Of a DNA stretch of 64,000 bases, positions 54,249 through 61,823 are shown one piece after another. The stretch's first letter is position 1, and each line of letters starts with the position of its first letter. Made by a program: the position numbers and the translations under genes. The notes below the pieces were generated by a model. That model ran no database searches, was not told the DNA's origin, and saw only the letters and a list, made by a program, of their open reading frames with translations. Origin of the DNA: Mariniblastus fucicola (GTDB lineage Bacteria > Planctomycetota > Planctomycetia > Pirellulales > Pirellulaceae); contig NZ_CP042912.1 in NCBI RefSeq assembly GCF_008087665.1, positions 4,278,001 through 4,342,000 of the forward strand, given 5' to 3'.

Positions 54249-56255
54249 ATGATAAATCTCCGCCGCGCGCTATGGATGACGCTCAAGTACAAATGGTCCC
54301 TGATCGGATCGTTTGTGTGCTGCCTATTGGTCGCGATTCTCTGGGGCGCAAACCTGGGCGCCGTCTATCCTTTCGTCGAAATCGTGATGCAGAAAAAGAC
54401 GCTCGTCGAGTGGGTCGATGAACGTTCCAGGGAATCCGATACCCGGATTGCCGAAAAGCAGCAGCAGATAGCTGACCTCGAATCGCAGATTGCAGCAGAA
54501 AAAGCAGCGGCGGCCCCGGACTCAGTTGCTTCACTGAAAACCAAAATCACTTTGGCGAACGCCGAACTGGATGGTGAAGTCACGCGGAAATGGTGGACCG
54601 AAACGTTGGCGCCGTGGATCAGAAGCTATGCGCCAAAATCAGCTTTCGCAACGCTCGGCTGGTTGATGGGATTCATGTTCCTGGGCACCGTGATGCGTGG
54701 TTTGTTCCTGATGGGCAACATGGTTTTGGTTGCTCGAGTCGGACAGCGAACTGTTCTGGACATGCAGAACGATGTCTTTCGAAACGTGCTGGACATGGAA
54801 GTCTCCGAATTGGGCGTGCGCGGAACGGGTGACCTTGTCAGTCGAATTCGAGGCGAAACAGGAGCCATCGGTCAGGCGATTTCGATCCTGTTCGGCAAAA
54901 CGATTCGTGAACCGATGAAGATGGCCGTTTGTCTTGGTGGAGCTGCCTGGTTCAACTGGCGTTTGCTGTTGTTCTCGATGTTGATCTGCCCGCTGGCCGG
55001 CTATTTGATGATGCGTTTGGCAAGAATGACCAAGCGTGCGAACAAGAAAGCAGTCGAAGAGTCTGCCAATCTTCTGAACCGTTTGTATCAGGCGTTGACT
55101 TATCTGCGGGTCGTTAAAGCGTTCACCAATGAGCCCAACGAACGAACTCGTTTCAAGACCGTGGCTCGCGACGTTTACAAAAAAGGCATGCGGATCGCGT
55201 TTTACAATTCGCTCTCACGCATCAACAGCGAACTGCTCGGCGTCGGCATGATCACGCTCAGCGTTCTGGCCGGCGGCTATCTGGTCATCAACGAGACATG
55301 CTTCCTTGGACCAATTCGACTCAGTTCAACGGTGATGGACTACGGAACGTTGCTGACGTTCTTCGGTTTCCTGATCGGTGTTGCCGATCCGCTGCGAAAA
55401 ATGGCTGACGTCTACAACACGATTCAGGGCGGAGTCGTTGCTGCCGATCGCGTGTTCCCGTTGATTGATCAGACTCCTGCAGTTGCGTCTCCTGCCAGCC
55501 CAACGGCTGTTCCGACTGGTGAGCTTGACATCGAAATTCGTGACGTTCGTTTCAGCTACGATGAAAGCAACGAGGTTCTCAAGGGAGTCAACGTTTCGAT
55601 TCCGGCCGGTACATCGTTGGCGATCATTGGTCCCAACGGTTGCGGCAAGAGCACGATGATCAATCTCATCCCACGTTTCTTTGACGTGGGCGGCGGTAAG
55701 ATTGAAATCGGCGGCCACGACATTCGCGACTTCGACGTGCGATCACTGCGTCAGAAAATTGGCTACGTGACGCAGATGACAATGTTGTTCAACGACACGA
55801 TTGCGGAAAACATCGCTTATGGAAACGAGTCCGCGACGATCGAGCAGGTTCGCGATGCGGCGATTCAGGCGCACGCCGATGGTTTTATCGAAGCCCTAGA
55901 CAACGGATACGATTCTCAAATCGGAGAACATGGCGGAAAGCTTTCTGGCGGGCAGCGTCAAAGGCTGTCTCTGGCCCGTGCGATCCTGAAGGACCCGGAA
56001 ATCCTGATTCTGGATGAAGCGACCAGTCAAATCGATCCGGAAAGTGAACAGCTGATCCACGAGACTCTGGCGGAGTTCATCAAAGGGCGGACGACGGTCA
56101 TGATCACTCATCGACTTTCCACTTTGGACCTGGTCGATCGAATCCTGTTGATGGACGGCGGCGAGGTGGTGGATTGCGGAACTCACAACGAGTTGCTGGC
56201 TCGTTGCCCGGTCTATCAGCGGATGCAGAACTTTGGTTTGGATGAGGTTGCCTGA
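54249..56255 (+). CDS. MsbA-like ABC exporter with periplasmic coiled-coil loop (copy 2)
   Basis: 668 residues. TM1 (about 18-45) is followed by about 80 residues of heptad-rich helix (RIAEKQQQIADLESQIAAEK) before TM2 near 135, as in the copy at 38708. Walker A GPNGCGKST (about 460), LSGGQ (about 563), Walker B ILILDEAT and H-loop THRLST are all intact. The N-termini of both copies share RA..M.L.YKWS. Lipid-linked glycan export is inferred. The kdsD start overlaps its stop by one base. Confidence 0.9.
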   Translation: MINLRRALWMTLKYKWSLIGSFVCCLLVAILWGANLGAVYPFVEIVMQKKTLVEWVDERSRESDTRIAEKQQQIADLESQIAAEKAAAAPDSVASLKTKITLANAELDGEVTRKWWTETLAPWIRSYAPKSAFATLGWLMGFMFLGTVMRGLFLMGNMVLVARVGQRTVLDMQNDVFRNVLDMEVSELGVRGTGDLVSRIRGETGAIGQAISILFGKTIREPMKMAVCLGGAAWFNWRLLLFSMLICPLAGYLMMRLARMTKRANKKAVEESANLLNRLYQALTYLRVVKAFTNEPNERTRFKTVARDVYKKGMRIAFYNSLSRINSELLGVGMITLSVLAGGYLVINETCFLGPIRLSSTVMDYGTLLTFFGFLIGVADPLRKMADVYNTIQGGVVAADRVFPLIDQTPAVASPASPTAVPTGELDIEIRDVRFSYDESNEVLKGVNVSIPAGTSLAIIGPNGCGKSTMINLIPRFFDVGGGKIEIGGHDIRDFDVRSLRQKIGYVTQMTMLFNDTIAENIAYGNESATIEQVRDAAIQAHADGFIEALDNGYDSQIGEHGGKLSGGQRQRLSLARAILKDPEILILDEATSQIDPESEQLIHETLAEFIKGRTTVMITHRLSTLDLVDRILLMDGGEVVDCGTHNELLARCPVYQRMQNFGLDEVA

Positions 56256-57253
56256 TGGCGAGTGCTGCAACGAAACAGAACACAATTTCATTTGAGCGCA
56301 TTCAGTATGCGTCCCAAGTCATCGCGCAACAAACCGAAGCCGTCGATCGATTGGGGAAGCAGTTGCCGGCCGAGTTTGATCTGGCGATTGAGCTAATGCT
56401 TGGCTGTCGCGGCAGCGTGATCGTGACGGGAATGGGCAAGGCCGGTTGGATCGGACAGAAAGTTTGCGCATCGCTGGCTTCCACCGGAACGCGCAGCCAT
56501 TTCCTGCATCCAGCAGAAGCCATCCACGGGGACCTTGGAAGAATTGGGCCCGAAGATTTGGTTCTCGCCTTTTCCAACAGCGGCGAAACTTCCGAAGTCG
56601 TCACATTGCTTCCCTCAATAAAAAAGTTCAGCGTTCCGTTGATCGCCGTGACAGCGAACCGGAACTCGACTCTGTCAAAACAGGCAGATCTGGTGCTCGA
56701 TTACGGCAAAACTTGCGAATCCGGACACCTCGGTCTGGCTCCATCGACAACCACGACGTTGATGTTGGTGCTTGGCGACGCGATCGCGCTGACGTTGTCG
56801 CATGAACGAAAGTTCCAGCCTCAGGATTTCGCCAGGTTCCATCCCGGCGGATCGCTGGGCCGTCGACTTTCTCTGGTCGAAGAGATCATGCGTCCAATCG
56901 AACAGTGCCGTGTTGCTGTCGAAGACGAAACGGTGCGTTCAATTTACATTCGCAGCAAAAGCGAGTCCCGTCGCAGCGGTGCTGTGATGGTGGTGGCGAG
57001 AGAGTCCGGAAAACTCGCTGGAGTTTTCACCGACAGCGATCTTGCAAGGCTGTTGGAACGAGAGCAGGATTCGCAGTTCGATCAGTCGATCGCCGAAGTC
57101 ATGACACACGGCCCGGTAACGGTCACACGAGGCACTCGACTGGAAGTCGCGATTGAAACTCTCGCCTGCCGGAACATCAGCGAACTGCCGGTTGTCGATT
57201 CTGGCGGTGTGCCAATCGGACTGATCGACATTACAGACGTTGTCAGTCTTTAA
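56255..57253 (+). CDS. kdsD: Arabinose-5-phosphate isomerase
   Basis: 332 residues. The SIS domain (about 40-180) has VTGMGKAGWIGQKV, EAIHGDLGRI, AFSNSGETSEV and the KdsD/KpsF hallmark FHPGGSLGRRLSLV. Two CBS domains occupy about 205-330. The enzyme converts ribulose-5-phosphate to arabinose-5-phosphate, the first step to Kdo. Translation is coupled to the ABC exporter (TGATG), so it serves LPS-core or capsule Kdo. The CBS pair probably senses an adenylate or sugar nucleotide. Confidence 0.95.
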   Translation: MASAATKQNTISFERIQYASQVIAQQTEAVDRLGKQLPAEFDLAIELMLGCRGSVIVTGMGKAGWIGQKVCASLASTGTRSHFLHPAEAIHGDLGRIGPEDLVLAFSNSGETSEVVTLLPSIKKFSVPLIAVTANRNSTLSKQADLVLDYGKTCESGHLGLAPSTTTTLMLVLGDAIALTLSHERKFQPQDFARFHPGGSLGRRLSLVEEIMRPIEQCRVAVEDETVRSIYIRSKSESRRSGAVMVVARESGKLAGVFTDSDLARLLEREQDSQFDQSIAEVMTHGPVTVTRGTRLEVAIETLACRNISELPVVDSGGVPIGLIDITDVVSL

Positions 57254-57452
57254 ACAGGACAGCTGATCTCTCTGCGGTAACCTTGGGTGCAACTCAAAAC
57301 GGTGACCTGCCGTTCCCGTGATCAGACTTTCAATGATCGCTTTTTCCGCGGCGAAAGTCGAAAGGTTCTTCGAGTCGTGACGCTTTCGGTTAAAATCGGC
57401 GTTGGGGCAAATCGTCAGGTCGAAGCTTGTCGACCGGAACAGGAGAACAGTG

Positions 57453-58874
57453 ATGCAACGTAATCGAAGTACTCGACAGTCGCTAAGTTATGGCAGCCTT
57501 GAGCCCAAGCGACTCCTTGCGGGCAACGTCAACGCGAACTTCAACGGCGACCACATCTACATTCGTGGCGACCAGCAAGACAACCAGATCCGGATTTACT
57601 CCAGCGATGGAACCATCAGGATCGCCGGAATAGACGGAACCACCATCAACCGCCGCGCAGCGGTCACCGTTGGGAACAGCACCGCAGTTTCTGGCGATGC
57701 GCGTGTCACCAGCCAATTCGCGGGTGGACTGCGCGTTCACATGGGGCCAGGAAACGATAGCGTGAACGTCGACGGCATTCGATTCCATGACCTTTCGATT
57801 GTCTACGGCGGGACTGGGGACGACTTTGTCAACATTTCCAAAACTGATTTTTTCAGCACGGCGATTGTGCAAACGTTTGATGGCGACGACAACGTTGCGA
57901 TCACGAACACTCAGATCACCGACACGCTTTTTGCGATGACGCTCGACGGCGACGACAGCCTGACGATCGAGAACACGATCACGCGCGGTAGCGCGATCAT
58001 GGCGACCGGTACCGGCGACGACTATTTGAAACTGGCTTCGAACCAGCACCTTGGCTCTCCGCAGTTTGCGTTGACTCAGGACGGCGCTGACACGGTCGAA
58101 ATTCTCAACCCGAACATTGGCACCGGTGGGCTGGAAATCTTTACCGGCGACGGCGACGATGAAGTCTCGGGCGAATTGGTTCACGGCGTGATTGATGGAA
58201 ACGTGATCATCGCGGGACAGGGCGATACAGATATCTCACGCCTGACGATCGCAGAAAGCGTTTCAGCGCGAGTTTCGTTGCGAGGATTCGAGTTCAACAA
58301 CGAGGTTGTCTATCGCAACGCCTCAGAGGTCGACTATGGTTTCGCGTCGTACTTGAAACCGGACGATTCATTCTTCGTCGCGGATTTTGTCGAATTCAAT
58401 CAACGCACTCGACTCAGTTCGATCGAATGGCTGGGCTCTTACGAGAATTCCACCGCGCCGCTAACTGGAGACAATTTCGTGATCGAAATCTATGAAGGCG
58501 GCTTTGTTGACGATCCATCAATTGGGACTTATCAGGCTCCTGTCGGCAATCCGGTGGCGACGTTCAATGTTGGCAACAATGCAAATCGCGAGGATACCGG
58601 GCGAACATGGAGCAATCTTGGACCGACGCGAAGGATTTTTAGCTATTCAGCGGACATCGATTTCACAATGGCATCGAACCGACAGTACTGGATCTCGATT
58701 TACTCAATGCCGACGGGGCAGGGCGCCGACCTGGACAACGATTTCTACATCCTTGTGGACGACATCGAATCGGAACTGGACTCGAACGATGGAGCGGCCA
58801 ATGTGAAATGGTCTAACTTCCCGAACTGGTACCCCAACACCAGCGCCAAGACTCATTTCACGTTGCGATCATAG
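57453..58874 (+). CDS. Planctomycete extracellular protein with LEPKRLLAG sorting motif
   Basis: 473 residues from ATG 57453 with AGGAGA eight bases upstream. The motif LEPKRLLAG near residue 17 belongs to the LEPRRLL-type N-terminal sorting signal. Residues 25-270 form beta-strand repeats rich in Gly-Asp (GTGDDFVNIS, DGDDNVAIT, GDGDDEVSG), similar to calcium-binding RTX/hemolysin-type turns. The C-terminal 190 residues are a separate beta domain (SYLKPDDSFFVADFVEFNQ). It is probably a surface structural or adhesive protein. Confidence 0.8.
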   Translation: MQRNRSTRQSLSYGSLEPKRLLAGNVNANFNGDHIYIRGDQQDNQIRIYSSDGTIRIAGIDGTTINRRAAVTVGNSTAVSGDARVTSQFAGGLRVHMGPGNDSVNVDGIRFHDLSIVYGGTGDDFVNISKTDFFSTAIVQTFDGDDNVAITNTQITDTLFAMTLDGDDSLTIENTITRGSAIMATGTGDDYLKLASNQHLGSPQFALTQDGADTVEILNPNIGTGGLEIFTGDGDDEVSGELVHGVIDGNVIIAGQGDTDISRLTIAESVSARVSLRGFEFNNEVVYRNASEVDYGFASYLKPDDSFFVADFVEFNQRTRLSSIEWLGSYENSTAPLTGDNFVIEIYEGGFVDDPSIGTYQAPVGNPVATFNVGNNANREDTGRTWSNLGPTRRIFSYSADIDFTMASNRQYWISIYSMPTGQGADLDNDFYILVDDIESELDSNDGAANVKWSNFPNWYPNTSAKTHFTLRS

Positions 58875-59031
58875 TGCAGTTCGGAAGTTGAAGACGATCG
58901 TTTACAAAATTTGCCTTGGCGACTGGTTAAGGCAAAACTTCAAGGTCCGTCATCGCGATATCCGAAAACATGGCCAGCGACTAATCACTTTTGCACGTAG
59001 AATTCGATTTGTGGCATGGCGCCACGTTTAA

Positions 59032-59889
59032 TCAACCGGTACGTTTCAAAAACGTCGGTATCCAACAAGAAACGCGGTGGCGATATTCAAGGTAAGCACC
59101 GCCGAAACGCCGAACCATATCCCGTTCCTCGATTGGGCGGACGACCGTGTGCCATACCAACGCACCTAGCAGCGAATATATCAATATCGGAACGGATTGA
59201 AAAATCACGGCAACTCCGATGCCCTGTCCGATCCCGGCAATTGCCATTGGATTACGGACGAAGTGATAGGGTCCTGATTCAACCAGCCTGTTGGTTTGAT
59301 CGAGCGGAAGAGGAGTTCCCGAGCCGTCACGAACCATGAAGTAGGAACTGCATAATCCCAGCACGCTAAAGCATCCGAACATAGCCGTTCCAAGAAATAG
59401 CGAGATTGAAAGCTTCGGCATCGCAAGAGCATTAAACGCATCAAGAATCACGTAGGGGATCACCACCAATGCCAAAATCCAGATACACACGATTTGAATG
59501 ATAGTTTTGAGAACGTTCCGCGTGTGGCTGGATGAGGAATTGCGAAACAAAGATTCGTTAAAACAAAGAAATATGTTGTAGGCGACTCCCAGAAGCATTA
59601 GCCCTGTGGGCAAGAATCCGCTGGCCGTTAAAAGAGTTGCGTTGGCGCAATAGAGTGCTGCGTATCCGAAAGCGCCCAAGATGACGTATTCACACTCAGT
59701 AACGTCTCGATATGCGCGAATCGCTGACGCAGTGGCTATCAGGATGATGTCTGGTGAAAAGAATGCCCAAAATGCGACCGGAGGGATTCCCTTGAACTGG
59801 AAAGCAGCGAAAAAGGATTCATCCGAAGCGAGTGCAACCCACCAAACGCTAACCAAGGCAGCTTGCAGCAGGTAGCCAGTTTCTTTCAT
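59032..59889 (-). CDS. Isoprenylcysteine/phospholipid methyltransferase-like membrane protein
   Basis: 285 residues from ATG 59889, with about seven hydrophobic spans. The C-terminal third has the ICMT/PEMT fingerprint: LVESGPYHFVRNPMAIAG (SAM-binding His/Arg-Asn-Pro) and RPIEERDMVRRFGGAYLEYR with the paired Glu. These membrane enzymes methylate lipids or small hydrophobic molecules; the substrate here is unknown. No linked partner. Confidence 0.82.
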   Translation of the reverse strand: MKETGYLLQAALVSVWWVALASDESFFAAFQFKGIPPVAFWAFFSPDIILIATASAIRAYRDVTECEYVILGAFGYAALYCANATLLTASGFLPTGLMLLGVAYNIFLCFNESLFRNSSSSHTRNVLKTIIQIVCIWILALVVIPYVILDAFNALAMPKLSISLFLGTAMFGCFSVLGLCSSYFMVRDGSGTPLPLDQTNRLVESGPYHFVRNPMAIAGIGQGIGVAVIFQSVPILIYSLLGALVWHTVVRPIEERDMVRRFGGAYLEYRHRVSCWIPTFLKRTG

Positions 59890-60075
59890 GCTTCCGAGCC
59901 TCAAGCCAGACAACATCGGCCTTCACAAAGCCTGAACAGAACGTCGTTTTTCCAATGGCGACTGAGGTTTAGATCGACCGCAAAAATGGCCGCAGTGCTT
60001 GAAACACCGCGACCTTTTTGGAGGCATCAGGTCGATGGAAAATGTAAGACCTGAGGCCGACAGTTTCGAGGCAGA

Positions 60076-61575
60076 CTATCTCGAATCACGAGAAGGATTG
60101 GGCTCAAAGCGTCCGTGATCGGCCGCACTGTAGAGCGCCAGATAGTACAGCTTTGCAGCAGCGGTGATCTTCTTGAAGTTGATATCGGCTGGCTGATCCG
60201 ATGGCTTGTGATAGTCGGGATGCATGCCGCCGAACATGAACGCGACCGGCACGCCCTGGTTGTAGAAATTGATCTGATCGCTGCGGTTCCAAACGCTTTC
60301 CATATCAAGCTCGAACTCAAATCCAACGTGTTCGTTGGCCGCGAGAATCAATTCATGCAAATCGTTGTCGCCACGTTGGCTGCCGACAAGATGGATATGG
60401 CCTTCGTTGTCCGCGTCGGTGTCGCCTTCGCCGGTGTCTTCATTTCGACCGACCATGTCGATGTTCAACATGCAAGTCATCTTGTCGACAGGATGAATCG
60501 GATTGTCTGTGTAGTATTTGGATCCCAGCAACCCAACCTCTTCGGCGGTAAACCACATAAACAGAATACTGCGTTTGGGTTTGACTGGATTTAATGCCAT
60601 CGCGCGAGCAATGCTGAGGACAGCCGTCGAGCCCGAGCCGTTGTCGTCTGCTCCCGGGTAAACTTTTCCGTTACGAATTCCCAGGTGGTCGAGGTGAGCT
60701 CCAATGACCACGTACTCATCTTTCAAATCCGGATCCGAACCTTCGATCCAGGCGAGCACGTTTGGAGCGCCCGAAGTTTCTTCTCGCATTGGAATTGTGA
60801 TCGTGAATTCTTTTCCGCTTTCGTAAGCACCACTGTTTTTGGACCAGTCATCCTGGACGTCCGCGGCGGCTGCAATCTTCGCAGCAGTATCGCTTGTGAT
60901 CGTGCCAGAAACGCTGGTAGCGCGGCGACGGCGGCCGGGAAACAGGTTCTGAGCAATCGAAACAGGCGTGTCTTCGATAACCCGCATTGACGCCGAAGGA
61001 CGCTTGCGAGCGATCAGAAACGGAGCACGTCCTGCGGCTTTGTCGTCCGCGGAATAGATCACGATCTTTTCTCGCAGATTGAGGTCTTCAGGAAGCGTCG
61101 GAGAATCGCCCTGCAGAGTCAGAAAAACGACTTCGCCAGTGACTTCACCCGCGTCGGTGAGTCGATCGAACCCGACGTTGTTTTTGCCTTCGACTTCGAA
61201 ATCATCCGAGCCAAGAATCTTGCACTTGTCCATCACCGCGATGCGACGTGTCATCGGCATGGTCTGAAAATAAGTCTCGCCGTTACCGGCTGGCTCAAGC
61301 CCAAACTCCGCCAGCTTTCCAGCGACCCAATGGGCGGCCTTCATATAGCCAACCTGACCGGTGCCGCGACCTTCGAACCCTGGTCCGGCCAACACGGACA
61401 GGAATGCTTCGGCTTGCTGTTCGGTGATCGAGTCAAACCCTGCCTTTAATTCTTCTGGGGGTGCTGTCGTCGTCGCGTATTGCGCGTCGGCCACGCCAGA
61501 TAACATCGAAACGGTGCAAATCAAGGCACATGAGAGAGTCAGGACGCGAGCCCGGCAGAATTTCGTCAGCAGCAT
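60076..61575 (-). CDS. Secreted M28 family zinc metallopeptidase with PA-like insert
   Basis: 499 residues. The signal peptide is LTLSCALICTVSMLSGVADA. Two-zinc site residues are H and D in GAHLDHLG and YPGADDNGSGS, the Glu pair in TAEEVGLLGS, Asp in NIDMVGR and the late His in HPDYHKPSD. The segment about 130-270 (GEVVFLTLQGDSP, REKIVIYSADDK) looks like a protease-associated domain. It is an aminopeptidase or amidohydrolase acting outside the cytoplasm. Confidence 0.92.
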   Translation of the reverse strand: MLLTKFCRARVLTLSCALICTVSMLSGVADAQYATTTAPPEELKAGFDSITEQQAEAFLSVLAGPGFEGRGTGQVGYMKAAHWVAGKLAEFGLEPAGNGETYFQTMPMTRRIAVMDKCKILGSDDFEVEGKNNVGFDRLTDAGEVTGEVVFLTLQGDSPTLPEDLNLREKIVIYSADDKAAGRAPFLIARKRPSASMRVIEDTPVSIAQNLFPGRRRRATSVSGTITSDTAAKIAAAADVQDDWSKNSGAYESGKEFTITIPMREETSGAPNVLAWIEGSDPDLKDEYVVIGAHLDHLGIRNGKVYPGADDNGSGSTAVLSIARAMALNPVKPKRSILFMWFTAEEVGLLGSKYYTDNPIHPVDKMTCMLNIDMVGRNEDTGEGDTDADNEGHIHLVGSQRGDNDLHELILAANEHVGFEFELDMESVWNRSDQINFYNQGVPVAFMFGGMHPDYHKPSDQPADINFKKITAAAKLYYLALYSAADHGRFEPNPSRDSR

Positions 61576-61823
61576 GGGATCTTTCGATTGAACAGGATGT
61601 TAAGTTTTTATTGTTACCTCCAGACGCCTGTTTTCCTACTACCTGTCTGGCGAGACGTGGTGTGAAAAGTGAAACGAATCACCGAATGGCTGGGGATCTG
61701 AAATTGCCATACGAGGCTTGCAAAGCAAATCATTTTTTCAATTTCTGTCCTGCACGACGCCTTGCTTACGTCTTTAATAGTGTAGAGCCCTTTTGACGCA
61801 GGGCTCATAGAGCGAAAAACGGG

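Noticed and set aside
57298-57314. AACGG/CCGTT hairpin after kdsD as terminator
   Set aside because: Five-base stem with no following T-run.
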